A stretch of 34,025 bases of DNA from Oscillospiraceae bacterium (GTDB lineage Bacteria; Bacillota; Clostridia; Oscillospirales; Acutalibacteraceae): assembly GCA_009784445.1 (NCBI GenBank), contig WRBQ01000022.1, forward strand, positions 1 through 34,025, given 5' to 3'. The notes below the pieces were generated by a model. It saw nothing but the letters and a program-made list of their open reading frames with translations, did no database searches and had not been told where the DNA came from. Of this stretch, positions 7,441 to 15,547 are shown piece by piece. Both the position numbers and the translations under genes were made by a program. The number at the start of each line of letters is the position of its first letter. Position 1 is the first letter of the stretch.

Positions 7441-8565
7441 ATGGAAGAGAAAACCTTCACCTTCAGCCCGTCCATCCAAGCGCTCATCAACAAAGGGCTG
7501 GCCAGCGGCAAGCTCACCATGCAAGAAATCGACTTGATTTTTGCAGAGCCAGGCATCGACATCGATGACCTCGACCGCCTGTATGAAACCCTAGAAAAAC
7601 AGGGCGTGGAAATCATCGACGATTTTGCGGAGCTGACCGCCGACCTCACGCTTGGCATTGACCTTGAGCTGGACGATTTCGACCTCGAAACGCCCAAAGA
7701 CATCGAGTTAGGGCTTGTTACCGAAGACAAAAGCCTGCTGCTGGATGACCCGGTGAAGGTCTATCTCAAGGAAATTGGTAGCGTGCCGCTGCTGACCCCC
7801 GAGGAAGAAATTGAGCTGGCCATCCGCATCAACGACGACGACGCCTATGCCAAAAAGCGTCTGGCTGAAGCAAACCTGCGCTTAGTGGTCAGCATCGCCA
7901 AGCGTTACGTTGGCCGCGGCATGCAGTTTCTCGACCTCATTCAAGAAGGTAATCTGGGGCTAATTAAAGCCGTGGACAAGTTTGACTACAGCAAGGGCTT
8001 CAAGTTCAGCACCTACGCCACCTGGTGGATTCGCCAAGCCATCACTCGTGCCATTGCCGACCAAGCCCGCACCATCCGCATCCCCGTGCATATGGTCGAA
8101 ACCATCAATAAAGTGAAGAAAGCCAACACGCAGCTGCTTCACGAAATTGGCCGCGACCCCACCGTGGAGGAAATCGCTGTGCGGCTGGAAATGGAAGTGG
8201 CGCGCGTGCGCGAAATTCTGCGTGTGGCGCAGGAGCCAGTGAGTCTCGAAACCCCCATTGGCGAAGAAGAGGACAGCCTGCTGGGCGATTTCATCCCCGA
8301 CGAAGACGCCCCCGCCCCCGCCGACAAAGCCAGCATGATGCTGCTGAAAGAGCAACTGGCCGATGTGCTCAAAACCCTCACCCCGCGTGAGGCGAAGGTT
8401 CTGGCCATGCGCTTTGGCCTTGAAGACGGCCACCCGCACACCTTGGAGGAAGTTGGCCGCGAGTTCGAGGTTACGCGTGAGCGCATTCGCCAAATTGAGG
8501 CCAAGGCCCTGCGCAAGCTGCGCCACCCCAGCCGCAGCAAACGGTTGAAGGATTTCTTGGGTTGA
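7441..8565 (+). CDS. rpoD: RNA polymerase primary sigma factor (SigA/RpoD), 374 aa
   Basis: The housekeeping sigma factor directs core polymerase to TTGACA/TATAAT promoters such as those seen across this window. An acidic region 1.1 (about residues 1-95) precedes region 1.2 ([17 protein letters not shown]). Regions 2.1-2.4 include [28 protein letters not shown] and [15 protein letters not shown]. Region 3 starts [12 protein letters not shown], and region 4.2 has [19 protein letters not shown], the helix-turn-helix for the -35 box. The length is typical for Firmicutes. The start follows AGGAGA. Its position after dnaG is conserved in Gram-positive bacteria, although here a methyltransferase and an ABC ATPase lie between them. 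Confidence 0.98.
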   Translation: MEEKTFTFSPSIQALINKGLASGKLTMQEIDLIFAEPGIDIDDLDRLYETLEKQGVEIIDDFAELTADLTLGIDLELDDFDLETPKDIELGLVTEDKSLLLDDPVKVYLKEIGSVPLLTPEEEIELAIRINDDDAYAKKRLAEANLRLVVSIAKRYVGRGMQFLDLIQEGNLGLIKAVDKFDYSKGFKFSTYATWWIRQAITRAIADQARTIRIPVHMVETINKVKKANTQLLHEIGRDPTVEEIAVRLEMEVARVREILRVAQEPVSLETPIGEEEDSLLGDFIPDEDAPAPADKASMMLLKEQLADVLKTLTPREAKVLAMRFGLEDGHPHTLEEVGREFEVTRERIRQIEAKALRKLRHPSRSKRLKDFLG

Positions 8566-8626
8566 GAAATAGCGTAATCGCCATCCCTGCACTCCGCATA
8601 TACCTAGCATAAAAAGGAGGGATACC

Positions 8627-9769
8627 ATGCCCGAACTTCGCCAACCCACCCAACGCCGCCTCGAGCGCATCATCGACACCGCCTACTATCTACTGATACT
8701 GGTAGCGTTTTATCTGTTCATGCGCTACGCCTTTTGGCTGGTTTTTCCGTTTATGTTTGCGTTTTTCTTGGCCACCTGCATGCAACGCCCCATGAACTTC
8801 GCCAACCGCAAGTTCAAAATGAAGAAAAAGTTCACCGCCGTGATGCTCGTGCTGCTGTTTTATTTGGTCATTGTCAGCATCATCGCGGCCCTTGGCATGC
8901 GGCTGTGGGCAAGCGCCACCAACTTCGCAAGCTTTCTGACCGAGCAAGTGCAGAACCTGCCCGAGCTGGTCATCGGCTTGGCCGAGCGAGTGAGCGAACT
9001 CACACGCTGGTTGCCCGCCGGCATGCAAGAAAGCCTCAACACCTGGTTACAATATAACGTCACCGACCCGTTCGCCTATGGTGAGGGCGGCGCAGTCATG
9101 GGCTTGGTGTCTAACATCGATTTCGCGTGGTTCCGCGCACCGGTCAGTGGTGTGCTTAGTTTTGCCGGGCGCATTCCCGCCGTGGCTGTGGCCGTGGTCA
9201 TCACCGTCATCACCAGCTTTTTCATGACCATCGGCTACGACGACATCGTGCGGTTCATCAAGCGCCAATTGCCGCAAAAGCGCCAAGACGCGCTGTCGGC
9301 CGCCAAGCGTATTCTGTTTTCTTCACTGGGCAAGCTGCTCAAGGCCTACACCATCATCATGGTTTCCACCGCCGCGCAAGTGGCAATCGGCCTCACCATC
9401 ATGCGCCTGCTTGGCATCTACAGCGGCAATTACCTGTGGACAATCGTCGCCGTGGTTGCCGTGCTGGACTTCCTGCCCGCCGTGGGCGCAGGCTTTGTGC
9501 TCACCCCTTGGGCGCTGTACAGCTTGATCATGGGGCAATTCTGGCTGGCACTTGGACTTATCCTCATCTACGTCACCATCACCATCGTGCACCAAATTGT
9601 GGAGCCAAAAGTCATGGCCGCCAACCTTGGCTTGCCGCCCGTGGTTACCATTGCGGCGATGTATATGGGCTTGCAGCTGTTCGGCATCATCGGCATTTTG
9701 CTCGCGCCCATCCTCATGACTCTGCTCAAGGTGCTCAACGACGAAGGCGTCATCAAAATCTGGAGATAG
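8627..9769 (+). CDS. AI-2E family transporter (YtvI-like), 380 aa
   Basis: A polytopic membrane protein of the AI-2E/PerM family. Two N-terminal helices (YYLLILVAFYLFM, FWLVFPFMFAFFLA) and a third (AVMLVLLFYLVIVSII) precede a long extracytoplasmic region at about residues 95-170. Helices around AVAVAVVITVITSFFMTI, VSTAAQVAIGLTIM and NYLWTIVAVVAVLDFLP then lead to the family block FLPAVGAGFVLTPWAL and the end QIVEPKVMAANLGLPPVV. Members include B. subtilis YtvI, a sporulation-associated protein, as well as Na+/H+ antiporters; the substrate cannot be assigned. The start at 8627 follows AAAGGAGGG, and the bidirectional terminator at 9851 closes the unit. Confidence 0.9.
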   Translation: MPELRQPTQRRLERIIDTAYYLLILVAFYLFMRYAFWLVFPFMFAFFLATCMQRPMNFANRKFKMKKKFTAVMLVLLFYLVIVSIIAALGMRLWASATNFASFLTEQVQNLPELVIGLAERVSELTRWLPAGMQESLNTWLQYNVTDPFAYGEGGAVMGLVSNIDFAWFRAPVSGVLSFAGRIPAVAVAVVITVITSFFMTIGYDDIVRFIKRQLPQKRQDALSAAKRILFSSLGKLLKAYTIIMVSTAAQVAIGLTIMRLLGIYSGNYLWTIVAVVAVLDFLPAVGAGFVLTPWALYSLIMGQFWLALGLILIYVTITIVHQIVEPKVMAANLGLPPVVTIAAMYMGLQLFGIIGILLAPILMTLLKVLNDEGVIKIWR

Positions 9770-9770
9770 C

Positions 9771-9833
9771 ACCTGCGGTGCGGCTCCGTCGCTTCGCTGT
9801 GCCCCTGCGGGGAGCAGGCGCTTCGCGGCAACA
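9771..9833 (+). repeat. CCTGCGGTG/GTCGCTTCGCTGTG repeat unit
   Basis: Contains CACCTGCGGTGCGGCTCC, GTCGCTTCGCTGTG, CCCCTGCGGGGAGCAGG and CGCTTCGCGGCA in series. The same modules recur at 11257-11294, 25548-25582 (- strand), 25663-25681 and 33903-33942. This is a dispersed palindromic intergenic repeat. Confidence 0.75.
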
Positions 9834-9850
9834 CCTGCAGCTCATGCAAA

Positions 9851-9881
9851 CCCCCACTCTCTGCCACGCAGAAAGTGGGGG
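9851..9881. terminator. Bidirectional terminator between two convergent genes
   Basis: A 14-base stem (CCCCCACTCTCTGC with GCAGAAAGTGGGGG) has one C-A mismatch on the + strand that becomes a G-U pair on the - strand. The + side continues TTTGCTTTTTCTT. It separates the AI-2E gene (+) from the S41 homologue (-). Confidence 0.88.
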
Positions 9882-9895
9882 TTTGCTTTTTCTTA

Positions 9896-11215
9896 TTATT
9901 CTTCTGTCGTCGGCGTAAGGTGCCGAATCGCACCCTGCAACTGCGACGCATCGCTATATGGGTTGTATTGCAGCGTGTCGCTGGGCGGGCTGGGCTGCAC
10001 GCCATCCACGTTCCAGTTGGCATCGCCACCAACGGGAACAATGGTACCCACGCTGAGAATAATCCCACCACCCACTTGCGACAGTGGAAAATGTCCCTGC
10101 ACCGTATTAATACCACGCGTGGGACGCCCCACCAGCACTACTTCTGCCGGGCGCGCAACCGCAAGCGCGTGCGCAAACAGCTCTGCCGGCCCTGCGGTGT
10201 TTTCATCAATCAACACCACCATGCCCTGCGTTACAATGCCATCAAAAATATTGAACGCATCCGAAGTGAACGACTGCGGTTCGCGCTCGCCACGAAAATG
10301 AATGGTGGCAATCGCATCACCCGGCTGAGAAAGCGGCATCAGCAGGTTAAGCGCCTGCGCGGCAAACTCCAAAGTGCCATCATAAGTGCCGCGCAAGTCA
10401 AGTATAAACGCATTGGCCCCGGCGGCTTCCATGGCTCGGATAGCCGTGTCTAGGTCGCTTGCGGTGTCACGAAAGAACGAGAAAATACGGATATACCCAA
10501 TGGTGTCGCTGCCGTTGGCATCGGCCATCATCTCCCTAGCCACGGTGGAGACCCCCGCCCCCAGCCTCACATTCGCTTCCAAGCGCTCATTATCACGCAA
10601 AAAAGTAAAGTCCACGGCCACCATGGGTTCAACCTGTGCCACGCCAACATTGAGAATAGCAGACATCAAGCTATCTGCGTTATAGGTGGTGAGGTCGTCC
10701 TCGTCAAACAACACTAGGGTGAGCGTTTCCACGCGCAGTAGCTGGTCGCCACTGCGCAAACCTGCCCGGTCAGCAGGGCTATCACGCGCAACCTGTGCAA
10801 TCACCAGCACGCCGGGTTCGGTTGCAGGCACTTCCTCTTCGTCATCATTTTCAATCACATCGCCCGGCACATAGCGCAATTCCAGCCCAAGGTCGGGTTG
10901 TTGACCTTCTAGCCGTTGCAAAAACGCGTTCCACTGCTCCGGCGGTAAATAGCGGCTATGTTCGTCACCCAAACCCAGCACAAAGCCACTCACCATTTCG
11001 GCAATGATGTCATCCTCGTTAAAGCTGCGGTAAAATTCGCTTTGCACCACACCGCGAATTTCCTCTAGGGCATGTGCCTGCGCCACGCGGTGATGCAGGT
11101 CACCCATCAGGGTATTCAAACGGTTTTCGGCAAACAAAAACGTTAGCGGAATGGCCACCGCAACCATAATCAACGCAAGCGCCAACGCCGCGCCAATTGT
11201 AATTTTTTTACTCAT
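9896..11215 (-). CDS. S41 (CtpA-type) peptidase homologue lacking the catalytic residues, 439 aa
   Basis: The N terminus has one membrane segment (ITIGAALALALIMVAVAIPL) that anchors the protein outside. A helical region with LGDEHSRYLPPEQW follows, then a PDZ domain at about 110-215 (VARDSPADRAGLRSGDQLL) and the S41 core from about 225. Core blocks are recognisable (IGYIRIFSFF, AFILDLRGTYDG, VVLIDENTAGPAELFAHAL, VLVGRPTRGINTVQG). In active CtpA/Tsp enzymes the fourth block reads SASASE with the middle Ser as nucleophile, and the last reads GKGTVQ with the general-base Lys. Here those positions are G342 and I369. It is therefore predicted to be a non-proteolytic scaffold or regulator. AAGGAGGT precedes the ATG, with a promoter at 11327-11355. 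Confidence 0.85.
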   Translation of the reverse strand: MSKKITIGAALALALIMVAVAIPLTFLFAENRLNTLMGDLHHRVAQAHALEEIRGVVQSEFYRSFNEDDIIAEMVSGFVLGLGDEHSRYLPPEQWNAFLQRLEGQQPDLGLELRYVPGDVIENDDEEEVPATEPGVLVIAQVARDSPADRAGLRSGDQLLRVETLTLVLFDEDDLTTYNADSLMSAILNVGVAQVEPMVAVDFTFLRDNERLEANVRLGAGVSTVAREMMADANGSDTIGYIRIFSFFRDTASDLDTAIRAMEAAGANAFILDLRGTYDGTLEFAAQALNLLMPLSQPGDAIATIHFRGEREPQSFTSDAFNIFDGIVTQGMVVLIDENTAGPAELFAHALAVARPAEVVLVGRPTRGINTVQGHFPLSQVGGGIILSVGTIVPVGGDANWNVDGVQPSPPSDTLQYNPYSDASQLQGAIRHLTPTTEE

Positions 11216-11256
11216 ATGTGTATACCTCCTTGCTAGGCCCCATCTCTATTATACCA

Positions 11257-11294
11257 CACCTGCGGTGAGCTCCGTCGCTTCGCTGTGCATTAAT
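11257..11294 (+). repeat. CCTGCGGTG/GTCGCTTCGCTGTG repeat unit
   Basis: ACACCTGCGGTGAGCTCC followed by GTCGCTTCGCTGTGCATTAAT, nearly identical to the core of the 9771 and 33903 copies. It lies in the leader region of the S41 homologue, between its two candidate -10 boxes. Confidence 0.75.
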
Positions 11295-11326
11295 CACGTT
11301 GCATCTAGACGAAACGCTCTGTGTCT

Positions 11327-11355
11327 ATTATATCATACATTGCGCAAAAAAGCAA
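11327..11355 (-). promoter_or_regulatory. Probable promoter of the S41 homologue
   Basis: On the - strand, TTGCTT (11355-11350) and TATAAT (11332-11327) are separated by 17 bases. A second TATAAT with an upstream TGG (extended -10 type) lies closer to the gene at 11253-11248, but it has no -35. Confidence 0.65.
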
Positions 11356-11368
11356 GCAGCAAATCCTC

Positions 11369-11599
11369 TCAACCACGCAACATTATCATTTCCAGCAGCA
11401 TTGCATCCTCCCGCCGCAACGCAAGCGAATAGCCCCGCAGGCGCAGCAGCAGTGGATCGCCCAACGGTGCAGTGCATTGCAGCGTAATTTCGGTGCCGGG
11501 GGTTAGCCCAAGCTCTTGCAGGCGCAGTGCAACCACACCCGCACCATGCACCTGTTTAATTATTGCGCTTTGCCCGCGCTTCAATTGTGTCATGTTCAT
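11369..11599 (-). CDS. feoA: FeoA-domain protein, 76 aa
   Basis: FeoA is a small SH3-like cytoplasmic protein that supports the ferrous iron permease FeoB. The family pattern is clear: MTQLKRGQSAIIKQV, the central LRLQELGLTPGTEITL and the C-terminal LRLRGYSLALRREDA. The length is typical for a stand-alone FeoA. No feoB is present in the window, so it is either an orphan or works with a distant feoB. No Shine-Dalgarno site is visible before the ATG. A TATAAT at 11610-11605 lies so close that a transcript from it would start at about the initiation codon. ATG at 11593 (third codon) is an alternative start. Confidence 0.87.
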   Translation of the reverse strand: MNMTQLKRGQSAIIKQVHGAGVVALRLQELGLTPGTEITLQCTAPLGDPLLLRLRGYSLALRREDAMLLEMIMLRG

Positions 11600-11619
11600 G
11601 CTACATTATACAACGAAAA

Positions 11620-11643
11620 AACCCCCGGCGTTAACCGAGGGTT
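11620..11643 (-). terminator. Terminator of the 11663 surface-protein gene
   Basis: On the - strand AACCCTCGG pairs with CCGGGGGTT (one G-U pair) around a six-base loop and is followed by TTTTTTCG. It lies 20 bases after the stop codon. Confidence 0.88.
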
Positions 11644-11662
11644 TGATTTGAGAAAATTGGGC

Positions 11663-12145
11663 TTATTTCTCTTCTTTTTTCTTCAGCACTACAAATGCGC
11701 CTGCGCCTGCAACTGCAACGATAGCAGCAGCTGCAATAGCAATCACGTTGCTGTCGCCAGTAGGCACGTCAACGGGATTTTCCCAGCAGGGGATATACAG
11801 ACGAGCCAAAAAGTTCATGAAATCGCTGCTGAACATGTTGTTCAGGCTGCTTACCAAGCGGCCGTCTTCATCATGGCCATTAGCAATCAGGTGAGCAGTG
11901 ATGGTGTTGTTGAGGGCTTCGTCAGCACCTTCAGGCATTTCGCCTTCAACATCAATGCCAGCGCTTACGAAGAAGTCGTTCACGATAGCAGCAAGCACGT
12001 CCAGACCGCCGACGGCTTCAGCCACTTCAGCAACCAAGTCACGCATGTTGTCGATGGCATCGGTGCCGGCTGTGTTTGCAGCAGCGCCAACCATCAGGGA
12101 AAGAGCCATAATAAGGGCAATTGCGATAGTCAGAATTTTTTTCAT
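11663..12145 (-). CDS. Secreted protein with LPxTG-like C-terminal anchor, 160 aa
   Basis: An N-terminal signal peptide (MKKILTIAIALIMALSLMVG with an AAA-type cleavage region) is followed by about 95 acidic, mostly helical residues. The C terminus shows VPTGD, a hydrophobic stretch (VIAIAAAAIVAVAGAGAFVV) and the charged tail KKKEEK. That is the three-part sorting signal of sortase substrates, although the motif is P-T-G rather than the usual P-x-T-G. If sorted, the protein is attached to the peptidoglycan; if not, it stays as a C-terminally membrane-anchored protein. The function of the exported part is not recognised. It has its own consensus promoter (12241-12269) and terminator. Confidence 0.8.
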   Translation of the reverse strand: MKKILTIAIALIMALSLMVGAAANTAGTDAIDNMRDLVAEVAEAVGGLDVLAAIVNDFFVSAGIDVEGEMPEGADEALNNTITAHLIANGHDEDGRLVSSLNNMFSSDFMNFLARLYIPCWENPVDVPTGDSNVIAIAAAAIVAVAGAGAFVVLKKKEEK

Positions 12146-12240
12146 GGGGTTTAGGTTCCTTTCATAATAAATGGGTTGAGTTCAAAGTTTATTGCAATGG
12201 TGTTTGAGCTTTGCCCAAGCCAAACCCATTTGCACTTACA

Positions 12241-12269
12241 ATGATATCAGATATTCTCGCGTTTGTCAA
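12241..12269 (-). promoter_or_regulatory. Promoter of the 11663 surface-protein gene
   Basis: On the - strand TTGACA (12269-12264), a 17-base spacer and TATCAT (12246-12241). The resulting leader to the ATG at 12145 is about 90 bases long and contains an AAAGGAAC ribosome site. Confidence 0.85.
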
Positions 12270-12309
12270 GTCTTTTTCACAAACTTTTTTCTAAAAAGTC
12301 ACAAAAGTC

Positions 12310-13659
12310 CTAATTAGGGCGTCCAAAGCGGTGGCTAGGCACGTCTTGGTCCATATATTGCCAACTGAAGTGGATGCTGTTGCCGCGCCGCGTGAGCGTT
12401 TCAGGGTTGAGATGCGTGGGAATGCCGTTGATTTCCCGGAAACCTGCGCGCACCCATGCGTCGGCCACCAAGTTCATCATTTGCGGGCTGGGGAAGGTCA
12501 GTGTGCCCACGGTGATTACTTCGCTTTTGCCGCGATTGTTGGCATAGGGGTTGTGGAACGCGCCGGGCACAAAGCCGGTGATCCACCAAGTGGGGTGCGG
12601 GCCACGGCGGAACAAATGCTGCGTGCGGCCGCTTTGGAAGTCGTGCTGATACACACTAATGGTCATGATGACGTATTCTTGCTCAACGGCCGAGAAAAAG
12701 TGCTGTGCAGCCTGCGTGCTGGGTTTGGTATACACGCCAATTTCAGCGCCCAGCATGGCCAAGCCATAGCGGCCTGCCCACATTTGAATCAGCCAGTCTT
12801 TGGGAATGCGGTTGCCGCGTTCGTCCAGCAGGAACATGGGGTTGCCGTTGGCGTCGTGGCGCACGCGGTTGCGGTTGGGACCTTCTTGGTAAATGTCATA
12901 CATGTACCCATAGCGGAAGTTCAGGCGAATGGTGCCATACACCATTTGCAAAAAGGGCGAAGCCATGTCAAACAGCGCGTTAAAGCCAAATTGCTTTTGC
13001 CAAGGGTCGCGCTCGGTGTAGAACACGCCGTTGCCGTCCATGCGATAGCTAAGCATACGGAACGCGCGCTGGCGTTCTTGCTCGGTCATGTCGCTGTTAA
13101 GAATTTCCCGACGCGCAGCCTCAATGGGATCAACCGTGGCGGTGGTGCGCGCCGTGGTGGGCACAGTGGCAATGGTAGCCACAGCGCGGGTGGTGAGTGG
13201 CGCATTGAGGTCAACACGCACCGTGTAGGGATCATTTTCGCTGCCTGCAATCCAGCCACGACCATACAGCGTGCGCACGCCGTCGCTTTCCTGCACACTA
13301 ACAAGCACTTCTTGCCCTTGTGCCGTTATACTCAGTATACGCTCGTCGCCCCGCAGGGGACATTCGCCGCGGTTAACCGTCACTTCGCTGCGGTCATTTA
13401 GGGTAATGCGTTGCCCGCGCGTGCTAAACAGGTCTACCAAGCCAAGCACAGTGGCGTTGTCGTTGTCATCTAGGGTTGCAAAGGGTATGAGCGTGGCGTT
13501 GCCGGCGGTGCCCATGGCCGCCACGTCATCGCCGCCCACGCCCACGTTGGGGAAGTCCGCCAAGGCGACTTCGTTGCCGCCGTTGCCGCAAGCGACAAAC
13601 ACAGTGGCTACGCCTGCGGTCAGCAGCAGGCAAAGAATGATAGCTAATGCACGTTTCAT
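12310..13659 (-). CDS. Lipoprotein with a C-terminal DUF4474-like domain, 449 aa
   Basis: The ATG at 13659 follows GGAGG about 11 bases upstream; an ATG six codons earlier has no ribosome site. The signal peptide MKRALAIILCLLLTAGVATV ends at a lipobox FVAC with a Gly/Asn-rich spacer. Residues of roughly 35-165 form a beta-rich exported region with a Thr-rich stretch (about 155-175). From about residue 200 the sequence matches my memory of the DUF4474 pattern: YRMDGNGVFYTERDPWQKQF, LQMVYGTIRLNFRYG, LIQMWAGRYG, AEIGVYTK, then WWITGFVPGAF and a C-terminal amphipathic helix MNLVADAWVRAGF. DUF4474 is widespread in Clostridia and has no assigned function. No partner gene is evident. Confidence 0.8.
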   Translation of the reverse strand: MKRALAIILCLLLTAGVATVFVACGNGGNEVALADFPNVGVGGDDVAAMGTAGNATLIPFATLDDNDNATVLGLVDLFSTRGQRITLNDRSEVTVNRGECPLRGDERILSITAQGQEVLVSVQESDGVRTLYGRGWIAGSENDPYTVRVDLNAPLTTRAVATIATVPTTARTTATVDPIEAARREILNSDMTEQERQRAFRMLSYRMDGNGVFYTERDPWQKQFGFNALFDMASPFLQMVYGTIRLNFRYGYMYDIYQEGPNRNRVRHDANGNPMFLLDERGNRIPKDWLIQMWAGRYGLAMLGAEIGVYTKPSTQAAQHFFSAVEQEYVIMTISVYQHDFQSGRTQHLFRRGPHPTWWITGFVPGAFHNPYANNRGKSEVITVGTLTFPSPQMMNLVADAWVRAGFREINGIPTHLNPETLTRRGNSIHFSWQYMDQDVPSHRFGRPN

Positions 13660-13815
13660 GGTTAGTGTTTCCTCCATTGTTAGACTTTAGACATGTGATT
13701 AGTAAATTTTAGTTAAAAATTTCGGTTTCGCTAATTTGTCGCTGGGTTTGTGTGAAATTCCTCACCGGGGTTACGGATATTTTGCATTCGATTTACTAAG
13801 TTCCACCACAGATGG

Positions 13816-14544
13816 TCACTGTGCATTGGGAATCATCAGCGGCACATTTTCGCCGGCAAGACGCGCAGCGATTTGCGTCACCGCCTGCGTCACCAAACCA
13901 GCCTCCAGCACATTGGCGTTGCTGGTTTGAAAGAACAGCTGGCTTTGCCGCGGCACCACGCCAATCAATTGCAACTCAGTTTCGTCAATGATTTCGTCAA
14001 TGGCTAGATGACGGCGTTGCAGCGCAACCTTGCGGTCAAAGCGGTTGATCACCAGCCGCACCTCTTGCACACCCATGCTCAGCGCCTTTGTGCCTGCCAG
14101 TGCCGCCGAGCGCGCACACACCAGGTCTGCCGTGCAAACCACCAGTGCGCGGTTGGCTGCTTGCACTGCTGCGCGGTAGCCAAAGCCAATGCCCGCCGGT
14201 GCATCCAAAATCACCGCATCATAATCGCCACAGGTGGTCACCAGCTGCGCAAGTGCATCTTCTTCAAGGGCGGTTTCGGTGGCCAAGGGCGCACACAGCA
14301 GATGAATGCCGCCAAAGGGCAGCACCGCCTGCTTTACTGTGCAGCGGCCAAGGGCAGCGTCGGCCCAGCTGAACAGCACGTGTTCGTCCACGCCCAAAAT
14401 CATGTCCAAGCTGCGCAGGCCGATGTCGCAATCCACCAGCAGCACACGTTTGCCCCGCGCGGCCATTTCCACCGCAAGGCATGCGCTAATGGTGCTTTTG
14501 CCGACTCCGCCTTTGCCTGAGATTACGGCGATGCGTTGTTGCAT
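13816..14544 (-). CDS. MinD/ParA-family P-loop ATPase, 242 aa
   Basis: The deviant Walker A motif KGGVGKST lies at residues 11-18, with VLLVDCDIGLRSLDMILG (switch region with the MinD-type GLRxLD) and YDAVILDAPAGIG (Walker B) downstream. These features point to MinD, the division-site selection ATPase. Two points argue for caution. It is shorter than typical MinD, and it ends ARLAGENVPLMIPNAQ without the basic amphipathic membrane-targeting helix of MinD. MinC and MinE or DivIVA genes are also absent nearby. It could be a MinD paralogue (for example an FlhG- or septum-associated ATPase). A clear AGGAGG precedes the ATG. Confidence 0.82.
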   Translation of the reverse strand: MQQRIAVISGKGGVGKSTISACLAVEMAARGKRVLLVDCDIGLRSLDMILGVDEHVLFSWADAALGRCTVKQAVLPFGGIHLLCAPLATETALEEDALAQLVTTCGDYDAVILDAPAGIGFGYRAAVQAANRALVVCTADLVCARSAALAGTKALSMGVQEVRLVINRFDRKVALQRRHLAIDEIIDETELQLIGVVPRQSQLFFQTSNANVLEAGLVTQAVTQIAARLAGENVPLMIPNAQ

Positions 14545-14566
14545 GGGAACCTCCTATGTTGGTCAT

Positions 14567-14651
14567 TGTAGGGGCACGCATTGCGCGTCCGCGCCTGTTC
14601 TTCGCTGTGCACTATGATAATATCTCGGACGGCCAATGGCCCGCCCCTACA
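14567..14651. repeat. 85-base TGTAGGGGC-ended inverted-repeat element
   Basis: The ends are TGTAGGGGC (14567-14575) and GCCCCTACA (14643-14651), each followed inward by a small palindrome (CACGCATTGCGCGTCCG and CGGACGGCCAATGGCCCG). It sits exactly between the MinD-like gene and the stop codon of the AlkZ-related gene. Related half-units occur at 15603, 15668 and 33963. Confidence 0.8.
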
Positions 14652-15314
14652 CTAGCCCGTAATAAACTTCGCAATCTTCTTCGCCTGCGCCGCAGGGTTC
14701 AATTCCAGCACCCGCTGCTCAATGATCTCAGCAGCCTCGTCGGCATCAAGCGCAGCCGCCCGCTCAAACACGTCCGTGCCGTCCCAGAATAGCTCCGTGG
14801 TGCAAAACACCGTGCTGGGCCATGTGCCAATTTGCTGCTGCCCCTGCATGGTAAGATACATACGCATTTGCAGCTCGGTCAATGCGCTGTCGAACTTTGA
14901 TTTTTCGTCCCGTGTGAAGCCCGCCTCGCGCTTGATGTTGTCCGTCGCCAAGCAGCCGAACTCGGCCACCACGTCGTAGATTCGCTTGGCATAGTGCGAA
15001 ATCGTGCCGCTTTCATACGCTTCATAGAAGCTCATGCCGCCGCGCCGTGCCGCCAAAAAGCACGGATAAAACTCCTGTGTGATGAAACCAGACTTCTTGA
15101 AAAACAGCTTGCCATAGGCGATGTCGCTGCGCTCTTGCAGCACACGCATGCGCCACTCCCATGGGTCGGTGTCGGGGTTGCCGGTGTGCCATTGCTGCGG
15201 GCCGTCTTCGTTCCAGCTGTTCACCAGCAAACTGAAGATGTGCGCGTCTTTGTCGCCCAGGCTGAACCCGGCATCCAGCAGGGCTGCGCAAAAGTCATCG
15301 TAGTGTTGTATCAA
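14652..15314 (-). CDS. AlkZ-related protein, 220 aa
   Basis: The start is TTG at 15314, chosen for GGAG six bases upstream. The blocks WHTGNPDTDPWEWRMRVLQE, IAYGKLFFKKSGFITQEFYP and FLAARRGGMSFYEAY, and the later KFDSALTELQMRMYLTMQGQ, match the clostridial family usually annotated as AlkZ-related: distant winged-helix relatives of the DNA glycosylases AlkZ/YcaQ. AlkZ enzymes unhook DNA crosslinks. Whether this family has glycosylase activity is unknown. The C-terminal helix (LNPAAQAKKIAKFITG) is also family-typical. The protein is soluble. Its stop codon abuts the 14567-14651 repeat element, and the region upstream is repeat-rich and gene-free. Confidence 0.65.
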   Translation of the reverse strand: MIQHYDDFCAALLDAGFSLGDKDAHIFSLLVNSWNEDGPQQWHTGNPDTDPWEWRMRVLQERSDIAYGKLFFKKSGFITQEFYPCFLAARRGGMSFYEAYESGTISHYAKRIYDVVAEFGCLATDNIKREAGFTRDEKSKFDSALTELQMRMYLTMQGQQQIGTWPSTVFCTTELFWDGTDVFERAAALDADEAAEIIEQRVLELNPAAQAKKIAKFITG

Positions 15315-15378
15315 TGTGTGCTCCTATACTTGTTTGTGGGCAGTGTGTAGCCATGGTGAAAGCAAAGGAGCCGGCCAC

Positions 15379-15547
15379 GTCGCTCCGCGAGCCTTCCTCA
15401 CCCGCTGCGGCGGGAGCTCCTTCCCAAGGAAGGAGCCGAAGCTTGTTTCTTCAAGTTTTGATGTCAATATGCTTTTAAGCCCCTTGGCTCCTTCCTCGGG
15501 AAGGAGCTGGCCGCCTCGGGCGGACTGAGGAAGGTTCGCGGAGCGAG
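15379..15547. mobile_element. MITE-like non-coding element with long inverted repeats
   Basis: The outer arms CGCTCCGCGA (15381-15390) and TCGCGGAGCG (15536-15545) are perfect inverted repeats. They continue inward as CCTTCCTCA / TGAGGAAGG and GGGAGCTCCTTCCCAAGGA / CTCCTTCCTCGGGAAGGAGC, each inner block itself palindromic. A unique centre of about 45 bases separates the halves. It encodes no transposase. The frame that is open across it on the - strand (75 codons) is a by-product of the repeat. Similar GAAGGAGC/CTCCTTC elements are frequent in clostridial genomes. Confidence 0.75.
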
